64,000 nt of DNA, from assembly GCA_947561585.1 (NCBI GenBank), contig CANNZV010001191.1, forward strand, positions 1 to 64,000, given 5' to 3'. A program made the position numbers and the translations under genes. Position 1 is the stretch's first letter, and every line of letters starts with the position of its first letter. The notes beneath the pieces are model-generated. The model did not search any database and was not told the DNA's origin. It worked only from the letters and a program-made list of their open reading frames with translations. Below, piece after piece: positions 53,270-64,000 of the stretch. The DNA comes from Caprella mutica. Its lineage: Eukaryota > Arthropoda > Malacostraca > Amphipoda > Caprellidae.

Positions 53270-54135
53270 CAGTATGGGGGAAAAGCAGGTAGAGTGGGGA
53301 GAAATCAGGTAGAATGGGGGGGAAATCAGGTAGAATGGGGGAAATCAGGTAGAATGGAGAAATCTGGAAGAAAATCAGGTAGAATTGGGGAAATATAAGA
53401 AAAATCAGGTTAAATGGAGGAAAACTGTTAGATCATGGGAGAACTAAAAATTTCACTGACGAATGCTCGCGGAGAGCTTCATCACGGTGATGGGGGAAAA
53501 TTAGATAGAATTGGGGAAAATCTGTTAAAATGGGGGAAAATCAGAAGGAATGGAGGAAAATCAGGTAGAATGGAGGAAAATGAGTAAAATTAGGTAAAAT
53601 TAGGTAGAATGGAGGACAATTAGGTAGAATGGGGGAAAATTATGAGAATGGGTGAAGTTAGGTAGAATGGGGGGAAATTGGAAGAATGGGTAAAATTAGG
53701 AAGAATGGGGGAAAATCAGGTAGAATAGGGAAAAATGGGGGAAAATTGGGTAGAATGGGGGAAAATTAGAAAGAATAGGGGAAAATTAGGTAGATTGGGA
53801 AAAACTGTCACAATGGGGGAAAATCAGGTAGAATGGGGGAAAATCAGGTAGAATAGGGAAAAATTAGGAAAAATGGGGAAAATTAGGTAGAATTGGGGAA
53901 AAATCTGTCAAAACGGGGGGAAATCAGGAAGAATGGGGGGAAATCAGGTAGAATGGGGGAAAATTAGGAGAATGGGTGAAATTAGGTAAACATAGGTAGA
54001 ATGGAAAAATTAGGTAGAAATAGGGAAAATCAGGTAGAATGGGGAAAATCAGATGGAATCGGGGAAAACAGGTAGAATGGGGGAAAAAAGTAGAATGAGG
54101 GAAACCGGTGGCTGAGTAGGGAAAACGATGGCAGA
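53270..54135. repeat. Degenerate purine-rich repeat (GGGGGAAAATCAGGTAGAAT)
   Basis: About 40 imperfect copies of an 18-22 bp unit with strong strand asymmetry (almost no C on the plus strand). Spacing varies, so it is a decaying array. One unrelated insert (53440-53500) interrupts it. Confidence 0.85.
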
Positions 54136-54164
54136 ATGGGAAAATTAATGATTGTAGTGAGGGT

Positions 54165-54970
54165 TCAACGTCTGTTTCGGAACCAAAGACCATATCGCTG
54201 ATGTGAAAAAGGAAATTAAATACAAGGGACTGGAATAAACAGTCAGAAAGAAAAGTGACTTCATGAACAAAGTCACCTACCACCGTCGGTGACAAAGCTC
54301 ATGGATGTAAAAAAGCTACTCATTGAATGCAATCACTTACCAAGGAAGGTGACGAAAAGGGACACAAGTACTGGTGACTGCACTCATGAATGGAGGAGGA
54401 AAATGAAGAGGTGATAGTACCTAAAGGAAACCTACGAGCCTACCTAACACACGAAATCTAAGACATCGTAATTGAAGAGCATAACTCTAGCGCTATCCTC
54501 TAAAACTGCAAGTAGCTAGCGTTAAAAAATTGAAAAAAGACAATGCACAATCCAAATTACAACAGTTCGAGGCCCAAGTGACGCCACTCCCCATCTCTTC
54601 CATTCACCACAGACAGCTTCAGAATAGAGCCCCTGAGGGCTCTATCCTGAAGCTGCTTATGGTGAATTAGAGCGGTTTTAGTTTTGGAGGATAGCGCTAG
54701 GGTTATGCTCTTCAACTACGAGGTATTAGATTTGTGTTAGGTAGGCTTGTTGGTTTCATTTACTATCTCTTCTTCATTTTCCTCTTCGATCCGTGAGTGC
54801 AATCACCGGATATATGTATACTTCTTCGTTACATTTCTTGGTAAGTGACTGCATACATCGAGTAGCTTTCCTGCATCCATGAGCTAGACACAGACAAGTG
54901 CGCTATTTGACTTTGCTCATGAATCCACTTTCCCTTAATAAAATTACATTTTGATGTCAATGATTTGACC
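54165..54970. repeat. R1 palindrome
   Basis: Inverted R1 (54165-54620) and forward R1 (54645-54970) meet at a hairpin centred at 54633-54636 (AATAGAGCCC-CTGA-GGGCTCTATC). The arms mirror each other over roughly 370 bp: GACTGGAATAAACAGTCAGA, CACTTACCAAGGAAGGTGAC, GAGGAGGAAAATGAAGAG and CTCTAGCGCTATCCTC have inverted partners. It probably forms a long stem when transcribed. Confidence 0.75.
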
Positions 54971-55160
54971 TCCGATTCTGCAGCAGACGTAAAAACCCTA
55001 TGTAATTAATTAAGTAAAACGACAATATTTTTAATTTCTTTCTCACTAAATTATCTTAAGTATCACAATAATTTTTCGTACTATTGGGTCACAAAAAGTA
55101 TTAAAAACTGTAAAAAGAATGAAAAATATATGGCAAACTAAATTTTAACATATTCATATT

Positions 55161-55930
55161 CCCAACAAATATATGAATGTCGATTCGATGCCGTTTGCTG
55201 TCGAATTCGTAGCGCTAACGGTGGGTATCGATTTAGCAACCATTTCGACTCATAGTAGATATCGGAATGTCTGTTTCTAAATTATATCTGAATTTAAACT
55301 TCGAGTAGTAACACGAAAACCGATACATGGTTTTAACAGCATTATCTTGACGTCGGCATGTCTGTTTCCAAACAATATCTGAATTTATACTTCGACCAGA
55401 AGTGCGAAAACAGATACGTAGTTTTAAAAAAATCGTTTCAAATTTGGAAATTCATTTTCTTATCTTCCTGTTTTGTAATGCGTATAGAAACGTAGGAATT
55501 ATTTCTATTCAATTGGATTGTACCTTTCTATATAACGTACGTTGTGCTCCCTTTAAAGTTTAAACTATACCCAATAATTAATCCACTTATAGGGGAATAC
55601 GGCAGTTGTAAAGGTACGATCGGACATTGGCAAGCTAGTGCGATTGTGAACTGGATCAACGTAAAGTAAGCGATACTGGAACATCGGTTGTTGAACAGTG
55701 TTCCTCCAGTACCGTGAAAACGAAATGGATAATTCTAAACTGCTTATTGTAAATAAGCCCTGAGGGGTTCCTGAAGCTGTATTTGGTGAATAGAAGAGAA
55801 GCGGGTGGCATCCCTTGGGTCCCAAACTGTTGTAATTTGTTATTTTATGTTTACTATGTTTATCATGTTTTTAACTCTTCATTCAGTTTTAGAGGATAGC
55901 GCTAGGGTTATGCTCTACAATTACGAGGTC
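55161..55930. repeat. Tandem duplication unit B1
   Basis: It starts CCCAACAAATATATGAATGT and repeats at 55935 with about 90% identity by eye (GATTCGATGCCGTTTGCTGT, CTTGACGTCGGCATGTCTGT, AGGTACGATCGG, TTGAACAGTGTTCCTCC). No intact frame is common to both copies. Confidence 0.75.
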
Positions 55931-55934
55931 TTAT

Positions 55935-56720
55935 CCCAACAAACATATGAATGTCGATTCGATGCCGTTTGCTGTCGAATTCGTAGCGCTAATGGTGGGT
56001 ATCGACTTAGCAACCATTTCGACTCATAGTAGATATCGGAATGTCTGTTTCTAAATTATATCTGAATTTACACTTCGAGTAGAAACACGAAAACCGATAC
56101 ATGGTTTTAACAGCATCATCTTGACGTCGGCATGTCTGTTTCCAAACGATATCTGAATTTATACTTCAACGAGAAGTGCAAAAACAGATAGCTACGTAGT
56201 TTTAAATGAATAGTTTCAAATTTGGAAATTTATTTTCTTATCTTCCTGTTTTATAATACGTATAAAAATGTAGGAATAATTTATATTTAATTGGATTGTA
56301 CCTTTCTATATAACGTACTTAGTGCTCCCTTTAAACTATACCCAATAATTAATACACTTATAGGGGACTACGGCGGTTGTAAAGGTACGATCGGGCATTG
56401 GCACGCTAGTGCGATTGTACAATGGATCAAAGTACGTAAAGTAAGCGATATTCGAACATCGGTTGTTGAACAGTGTTCCTCCAATACCGTGAAAATGAAT
56501 GGATAACCAATCAAGTGATTTTTCGATGGCAGTGCATTTGTTGTTATGAATCTATTCTAAACTGCTTATAGTACATAAGCCCCGAGGGGTTCCTGAAGCT
56601 GTCTTTGGTGAATAGAAGAGAAGTGGGGCGGCATCCCTTGGGACCCAAACTGTTGTAATTTGGATTATGTATTATCTATTTTATGTTTACCATGTTTATA
56701 GTGTTTTTAACTCTCCGTGC
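55935..56720. repeat. Tandem duplication unit B2
   Basis: Second copy of B1, offset by 774 bp. The start CCCAACAAACATATGAATGT is an inverted match to the ends ATTTATGTTTGCTGGG at 58359 and CATTCATGTTTGCTGGG at 60032, so B and D may be parts of larger TIR elements with CCCA(A/G)CAAACAT ends. Confidence 0.75.
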
Positions 56721-56773
56721 AGTTTTAGAGGATAGCGCTAGGGTTATGATCTATAATTTCGTAAGAGGTCTTA

Positions 56774-58359
56774 GATTTTGTGTTAGGTAGGCTAATAGAC
56801 TTCATTTACTATTACCTCTTCATTTCCCTCTTTATCCTTGAGTGCAGCCACTGGTGACTGGTGCTTGTGACCATTTTTGTCACATCCCTCGGTAAGTGAC
56901 AGCATTCACGGAGTAGCTTTTCAGCATCCATGAGCCACTTTCCTCTCTGACTGCTTCTTCCAGTCCCTTGAATTTCATTTCATTTTGACGTCAGCGACAT
57001 GGCCTTTGGTTCCGAAGCAGAAGTTAAACCTCTACTAACCTTCAATAATTAAAAGTTGATGGGGTATTTAACATGTTCCATCTTAGAGTAAATTCTGTGT
57101 TATCGGACGGTTCCATATTTTCAAATATGTAAGAAATAAATATAATAATTATATCATTATTCAATTCTTACTTAAATTGGTATCCATGATACTAGTACGT
57201 AAAATACAAGTTTAGAAATAAAAATCATTACATAAATATTTTTTCGACGTTAAATGCGGAACCCCATATCTGATAACTTGAGCTTTCACCTAGTGCCAAA
57301 TGCTGCAAATGAGACGATTAAAATTCAGTGATTCACATTATAGATAATTAAACTTAAAGTGGTAATCGGACTCAATAAATCTATATATATATATATATAA
57401 TAATCATTATTTAACTTTTATTTCAATCGGTATCATACCTTCTGCTATTTTGTTACTAATTAAATAGTAGTTAAATAATAATTATTATATTTTCCTTTGT
57501 CACATGTTCGAAAATGTAGACCTTATTAATAACTTGGAACATATACCCTTCTGCTAAAATTATTTCACAAATTCCTGTTTGTTCAATGAAACAAAATAAT
57601 TATAAAAATCTAATTATCTATTAATTTCTTCTAAGTCGTGGCCTCAAAACATTTTCTTTAATTTGAACTCAGAAGGAACGAAAATTTTAAGGAGTTACAA
57701 TTATATAAAAATTTGACCAACTCATTTCTATTTGTAATAAGAATAAGTTGTGATTTTGGTTATAAAAGCGGTGCTTGCCTGTATTGTTCTATTCACTTTA
57801 AATTATCTTTAAGTATCGATCTCCGGGTCGTTTAATTTCCAAAAAAAATTTCATAGTCAAATGCATCCACAGTGGCAATGTGACAGAGGTACAGGCACGA
57901 GGACGGTTGGGTCCACGATCGATACCAGGACACATCACTTCATTTCTTCCCATTTAATTTACACATAACATTATGCAACAATAATGAAATTGATATGCAT
58001 CTAAATGTACAGTATACGTTATATCAATGAAGTAAGAGTTTTCAATTTTAATTAATTTATTTATTGGATGCAAGTGGATATCGTTTCGAAGCATATTAGA
58101 TATGTAATTTGGCGTCTGTTCGATGTTGAATCCCTATATATGTTAGATGTCGTAATTTATTTTTCTATTCAACGCTGTTTTAACGGTATCACTTCTATGC
58201 CAAATATACTTGATATGATGCGGTTTAGCGGTGCAAACGGATATCGGATTGATGTCTACTTGATGTCACCATGTCTAATTTGTTACTGGTATTCGATGTC
58301 GGAAGAGAGGTTATACAGAGTCGTTTAGACATCGAATAGATACATTTATGTTTGCTGGG
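56774..58359. repeat. Tandem segmental duplication unit D1 (1.6 kb)
   Basis: It begins with a forward R1 segment (to about 57015), continues with AT-rich sequence (GTTCCATCTTAGAGTAAATT, GATAACTTGAGCTTTCACCT, GGTTATAAAAGCGGTGCTTG), includes a SINE remnant and ends CATTTATGTTTGCTGGG. The second copy follows directly. Confidence 0.8.
57860..57990 (+). repeat. tRNA-derived SINE remnant (copy 2)
   Basis: A box-like CACAGTGGCAATGTGAC and B-box-like GATCGATACC, then CACTTCATTTCTTCCCATTT and an ATAACATTATG tail as in the copy at 1.4 kb. Confidence 0.5.
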
Positions 58360-58361
58360 AT

Positions 58362-60032
58362 ATTTTGTGTTAGATAAGCTCGTAGATTTCATTTACTATC
58401 ACCTCCTCATTTCCCTCTTCCATCCTTGAGTGCAGCCACCGGTGTTTGTGACCATTTTTGTCACATTCCTCGGAAAGTGACAGCATTCACGGATTAGCTT
58501 TTCAGCATCCGTGACTTTGTCCATGGAGCCACTTTCTTTTCTGACTGCTTCTCCAAATCCCTTGTATTTCATTTCCTTTTGACGTCAGCGACATGGCCAT
58601 TGATTCCGAAGCAGACCTCTACTAAACGTAAATAATTAAAAGTTGATGGGCAATTTAACATGTTCCATTTTAGAGTAAATTCTGTGTTATCGGACCGTTC
58701 CACATTTTCGAATATGTAAGAATTAAATATAATAATTATAATTATTACATTCTTACTTAAATTGGTATCCATGATACCAGTACGTAAAATACAAGTTTAG
58801 AAATAAAAATCAATACATAAATAATTTTTCTACGTAAAATGCTGAACCCCATATCTGATAACTTGAGCTTTCACCTAGTGCCAAAAGCTGCAAATGAGAC
58901 GATTAAAATTCAGTGATTCACATTATAGATAATTAAACTTGAAGTGGTAATCGGACTCAATAAATCTATATAAAATAACCATTATTTAACTTTTATTTCA
59001 ATTGGTATCATACCTTCAGCTATTATGTTACTATATTAAATAGAAGTTAAATATTAATGATAATATTTTCCTTTATCACGTGTTCGAAAATATAGACCCT
59101 AATAATATCTTGGAACATATACCTACCCTACTGCAAAAAATATTTCACAGAGCACAAAATTCCTGTTCGTTCAATGTACACAATTATTATATAAGTCAAA
59201 ATATCAAACTAATTACTCAACTATTATGACCTATATTTACTGAGTGAGAGTTAATCTATGGTCAAATTTTAATTAATGCATTCATTACTTTGAACTTTCT
59301 TCTGTATTCTAAGCCGTGGCCTCAAAACATTTCCTTTAATTTGAACTCATAGAGAACGAAATTTTTAAGGTGTTAAAATTATATTAAAATTTGACCAACT
59401 CGGTAATTACTATTTGTAATAAGAATGAGTTGTGATTTAGGTTATAAAAGCGGTGCTTGCCTGTATTGTTCTATTCACTTTAAAATATCTTTAAGTATCT
59501 CCGGGTCGTTTAATATCAATTTTATTTTCTAGTCAAATGCATCCACGGTGGCAAAGTAACAGAGCTACAGGAACGACGACGGTTGGACCCACGAACGATA
59601 CCCGGACACGTCACTTCATTTCTTCCCATTTAATTTATATATAACATTATGTAACATAATCAAATTGGTATGCATCTAAACGTACAGTACGTTATATCAA
59701 TGAAGTAAGAGTTTTCTATTTTAATTTATTTATTTATTGGATGCAAGTGGATATCGTTTTGAAACATATTAGATATACAATTAGGCGTCTGTTCGATGGA
59801 GAATCTCTATGTATGTTGGATGTCGTAATTTATCTTTCTATTCAACGCTGTTAAAACGGTATCGCTTCGATGCCAAATATACTTGATATGATGCGGTTTA
59901 GCGGTGCAAACGGATATCGGATTGATGTCTACTTGATGTCACCATGTCTAATTTGTTACTGGTATTCGATGTCGGAAGAGAGGTTATACAGAGTCGTTTA
60001 GACATCGAATAGATACATTCATGTTTGCTGGG
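58362..60032. repeat. Tandem segmental duplication unit D2 (1.67 kb)
   Basis: Second copy of D1, abutting it, with the same order of blocks and the same end CATTCATGTTTGCTGGG. It is longer mainly because of about 90 bp present only here (near 59190-59280). Confidence 0.8.
59530..59660 (+). repeat. tRNA-derived SINE remnant (copy 3)
   Basis: Copy of the SINE in D1, carried by the segmental duplication (GAACGATACC B-box-like, CACTTCATTTCTTCCCATTT tail). Confidence 0.5.
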
Positions 60033-60258
60033 TTGTTATAGACGAAAATAACTGAAACATGACGATAAATGGAGAGTGGCGATACAAGGAACCCTTCTTA
60101 CCCTACCTATATAAATATTAGTATTCCTAGTATGGTAAGTACTAAAAAGTAAACTTTGTGAACAATTGTCACAAATGAAGTGATTTGTGATCGTGACGTC
60201 AACAACAAATCGTCAACACATAAATAGAAAATGAAGGTTGAGCAGTGTGAATAACATG

Positions 60259-60281
60259 CAGGGTACAGGAACTGTACCCTG
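60259..60281. repeat. Short perfect hairpin
   Basis: CAGGGTACA and TGTACCCTG around GGAAC: 9-bp stem, 5-nt loop. No following T-run, so not a terminator. Confidence 0.6.
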
Positions 60282-60829
60282 ATAACATGTATGGATTCAT
60301 CACTGTTTTTTTATAATGGATATAAATAAACAGTTTTCATAACATTATGTTCTTCAATTGTCTTATATATGATTTTAAATGTTGCTGCTCTCTTCCGTAA
60401 TTTAGTCAGTTTCGTCTACCGTACATGTTCGATGTCAATATTCGTCTTTTAGACATGACCCCTATAAACAAATGATTTGATGTCTGATCATCTGATGATG
60501 CTTTATTTAACCTGGTGCTGATATAAAAGCTTTACTTGGGGATCAATAACTTGTTTCATCAAGCAGAGAATTACTGCCAAGTGTTAAACCAGTGGTGTGA
60601 GTGTCAGTGAAGGATTGAATATCAGAACATGCAATGAATTATGATTTATGAATGGAGTAGCTACTAGCTAGGCGGCCTAGGCCTAGCGTCGGTAGCCCAG
60701 CTACTCCAGACGGCAGACTTTCAGTGCTCAGTGTTCTAGACTCTAGAGTAGAGAATAAATTATATGTGAATTTAATAGAATAGTAGGTAATAATACTGCT
60801 ATTACACCATGTTTCAAAGATTGGCAGGA

Positions 60830-63800
60830 AAATTGCCAGTTTAATGAAAAATTGAATACCAGTCTGTACTTCGTGGTAAATTCCACTGACATGTCGGTGG
60901 AATTATTTCCCCCTCTGAAAATAATATTCTGGCAAAGTTGGTGAATTTTTAGCTATTTATTGAATTCCTATGCCAGTCCCAGTCTGCAGAATGTGTCTCT
61001 TCTCCCGCAGAGATTTCAATTTGAGAGACAGTTACTCTCTGACTCTCAGTAGCAGGTTCAGAATCTCCCGCAGCTAAATTAATGGTAACATAGGAATTAA
61101 TTCAAAATCTCCCGCAGCTAAATTAATGGTAACATAGGAATTAATTCAAAAACTCCCGCAGAGATCTCCAATTTCTAAAAATTCAATCAAAAACTCCCGC
61201 AGAGAGTCTCGGAAAAATGTTCCATATTCTGCAGACTGGTGCCAGTCTGCAAAGCAAGCATCAGCATGCACAATCAGTCTCCAGATATTTAATTTTTGGG
61301 ACAATTTCTCGCTAAAGATTTTCAAATTTCTCTCCAAAATGACTAAAAATCTTAAATTCTCTCCACTAATTATATGTAAACATAGGAATTAATTAGGAGT
61401 TGCCGCCGGACCAAGTAATAAAGCATGTCCAAACTCGCCATTTTAATGGCGAGTTTGTGACAGTTACCTTGAGCTCTTCAATTGCAAATGGCGAGTTTTA
61501 TCTATTTTTCTCCTATGCTACAATGTTATTTTGGAGAGAATTAATGATAATTTGATCATTTTGGAGAGAAATTATTGAATTTTGGAAAGAGCTGGTCAGC
61601 TGGAGAGACAAATGGTGAGTTTATGAGACATTCTATATTACTTGGCCGCCGGATAATTCAGGAGACTAATTTCCCAGTCTGCAAAATATGGAACATTTTT
61701 CCAAGACTCTGCGGTAGTTTTTGATTGAATTTTTAGAAATTGGAGATCTCTACGGGAGATCTTGACCAGTCTGCAGAATATGGAACATTTTTCCAAGACT
61801 CTCTGCGGGAGTTTTTGATTGAATTTTAGAAATTTGAGATCTCTGCGGGAGATCTTGAATTAATTCCTATGTTACCATTAATTTAGCTGCGGGAGATTTT
61901 GAATTAATTCCTATCATCCTATGTTACCATTAATTTAGCTGCGGGAGATTCTGAATTTGCTGCTGAGAGTCAGAGAGTAACTTTCTCAAATTAAAATCTC
62001 TGTGGGAGAAGAGACACATTCTGCAGACTGGGATCTTGAATTAATTCCTGTTACCATTAATTTAGCTGCGGGAGATTCTGAATCAGCTACAGCCTACGGA
62101 GTGTCGGAGAGTAACTGTCTCTCAAATTAAAATCTCTGCGGGAGAACAGACATATTCTGCGAACTGGCTAATTTCAAGATCTCAATAGTTGCCAGATAAA
62201 CTTCACAACTTCATGCATCTTTTGCAGACTGGTTCCTATGTTACCATTAATTTTTGAAACCGAAAATGTTGGTTGATCAGCCAAATTAATTGAAATTTAA
62301 TGTGGATCTTTTCAGCTTTTTGAAAAAGTCAGTGGGATTTTATGCACCAAATACAGACTGGAATGCCACTATGCCAGATTCAGGCAGATTGTACTTGTAG
62401 TATATGCCGCATTTGGTCAACAGCCAAGTAATAAAGCATGTTATTTTATTATTATTTTGAGCCCTTCAATTGCAAATGGCGAGTTTTATCTATTTTTCTC
62501 CTATGCTACAATGTTATTTTGGAGAGAATTAATGATAATTTGATCATTTTGGAGAGAAATTGTTGAATTTTGGAGAGAGCTGGAGAGAGAAATGGTGAGT
62601 TTATGAGACATATTATTTTACATGGGTCAACAGTATCTAAAAGCTGAGCGGCGCACTACAATACTGAGTACGGCGCACCACTGTACTTTCTATTAATGAC
62701 CTCAATGTGAAAAACTGTTGTGTAGTTTGGAGACTATTTCATCGAGGCCATGTTTACAGAGCCAGTCTGCGGAACATGGGACATTTTCTGTGCGAACAAT
62801 CTAGTATGAAGAATATGGGACATTCTTAACATTTTCTGTGCAAACAATCCTTTTCATTTTACTGAGAACAGAAGCCAAAATAGAGGATTTCTTGGAGAAC
62901 ACTTCACCAGTTTGTGCAGTCTGGTTACAGAGTATGTCAGTTAAAGCCAGTTAGTAATTGGCTTAGAATTCAAAAGGTCAAAACTAAGATATGTGTAATT
63001 GGCTTTAAATTTTGAATTAATTCTTATGTTTCCATGTTAGTTTCGGCTTAAAATCTTTAAAAATGAGCCATCAGAGCCAAAATTGGTTTGGCTCAGAACT
63101 TTTGTGAAATTTTGGCTCCAGCCTCTGAAACATGGTATCTAGAGAATTTATAATAATTTGATCATTTTGGAGAGAAAGTTGGTGATTTTTGGAGAGAGCT
63201 GAAGAGATCAATGTAGAGTTTATGACCCATACTATTTTACTTGGCTGTTTGTCAAACTTTGCCTAAGAAATTTTCCAGAGTGAATGGTAACAGGAATAAA
63301 TAACTAAAAATCCACTGACTTCGTCATTTTGCTAAAATACCGGTCTGAAAAGAATATCTCTACAGACTCAGGATTTTTTACTGTAATTGGGATCTGGGTG
63401 CAGCAAATAACATGGAAACATAGGAATTAAATAGGACTTGGCAGCAGGATTAAACCTAAAATTCTGCTATACTTTTCAGACCAGCCAGAATATTATTTAC
63501 AAATTCCACTGGCATGTCGGTGGAATTTACCATGAAATACAGGCTGGCTTATGGCGAACTGCCAGTCTGTATTTGGTGCACAGGTATCCACTGACTTTAT
63601 CAAAATGGTGAAAAAATTCACTCTAGACTGCTTGCTGGTTTTTTAACTTTTCTCAGCTTTTTGGAAAAGTCAGGACTCCTGGGACTTTTGTGCATCAAAT
63701 ACAGATGTCAGACAGTAGACTGGAATTATCCACCAACATATGATATTGATTCCCAACAACTTAGCTGATGTATGATGATCTGATCCACAAACCTTTTTCC

Positions 63801-63960
63801 AATTTAGCCAATGAAAATTAGGAGTAATATTCCTGTAAATTTTTAATGCTAGTCTCCTATTCTCCCACTCTGTATAATATATCTCCTGGCTCTAAGAGAT
63901 TTTTATTTAAGAGAGTTATTCTCAGACTCTCGGCAGCAGATTCAGAATCTCCCGCAGCTG
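60830..63960. repeat. Mosaic of inverted and direct repeats (large fold-back region)
   Basis: Inverted arms: 60965-61260 (CTCCCGCAGAGATCTCCAAT, AAAATGTTCCATATTCTGCA) against about 61665-62045 (the same blocks on the other strand, partly doubled). An outer inverted pair, CCACTGACATGTCGGTGGAA at about 60885 and CCACTGGCATGTCGGTGGAA at about 63508, each itself palindromic. A direct repeat of about 150 bp (ATGGCGAGTTTTATCTATTT, GGAGAGAATTAATGATAATT) lies at 61488, 62477 and, in shorter form, 63145. Central palindrome AAACTCGCCATT-TT-AATGGCGAGTTT at 61431-61456. No open frame of note. It continues to or past the right edge. Confidence 0.7.
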
Positions 63961-64000
63961 AATTAATGGTTTTATGGTAGCATACATGCTATTAGTATTA

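Noticed and set aside
53924..54295. 123-codon minus-strand frame rich in FPHST
   Set aside because: It is mostly the purine-rich degenerate repeat read backwards plus an R1 arm.
56291..56506. 71-codon frame in duplication unit B2
   Set aside because: The corresponding frame in B1 is broken and no motif is recognisable, so there is no coding support.

Overview
The window looks like nuclear DNA of an arthropod, most probably an insect. It is AT-rich and gene-poor. It carries one spliced multi-exon gene with GT-AG introns, eukaryotic tRNA genes with internal promoters (one with an intron), and a dense load of DNA transposons, short TIR elements, a Penelope-like retroelement, tRNA-derived SINE remnants and many unrelated minisatellites. 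A 24-base run of N at 25915-25938 marks an assembly gap inside a satellite. I cannot name the species from sequence alone. Layout: (i) 1-3.7 kb: 61-bp and 22-bp tandem repeats, a SINE remnant and a decayed transposon-associated gene. (ii) 4.08-6.6 kb: a very large 13-bp minisatellite. (iii) 7.5-9.9 kb: a head-to-head (palindromic) Tc1-type element apparently nested in a decayed mariner. (iv) 11.2-13.6 kb: a 5'-truncated Penelope-like element (reverse transcriptase plus GIY-YIG) next to a 21-bp higher-order satellite. (v) 14.4-17.1 kb: tRNA-Ile(UAU) with intron, a 25-bp array starting in its trailer, a diverged roughly 125-bp repeat, a 32-bp array, and tRNA-Lys(UUU). (vi) 17.5-26.3 kb: a TIR element with an internal 21-bp array; a 31-bp higher-order satellite probably derived from a mariner gene; an 11-bp satellite split by a 4.6-kb TA-flanked element, which itself holds a second TIR element with an internal 16-bp array. 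(vii) 29.05-36.0 kb: the only clearly intact protein gene, a 16-exon two-lobed transferrin (785 residues) with a signal peptide and a GPI-like tail. It lacks half or more of the iron ligands in each lobe. (viii) 37-64 kb: no intact gene recognised; three more minisatellites, several fold-back/TIR elements with readable target duplications, two inverted transposase relics, tandem segmental duplications at 55-60 kb, and a 3-kb mosaic of inverted and direct repeats at the right edge. The genes do not form a pathway: the transferrin and the two tRNAs are isolated host genes in repetitive DNA. The main interest is (a) a transferrin paralogue that is probably not a classical iron carrier, and (b) several cases where the origin of a minisatellite can be read from its surroundings: a tRNA trailer, a transposase segment, or the interior of a TIR element. 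All boundaries were read by eye, and no similarity search was possible.
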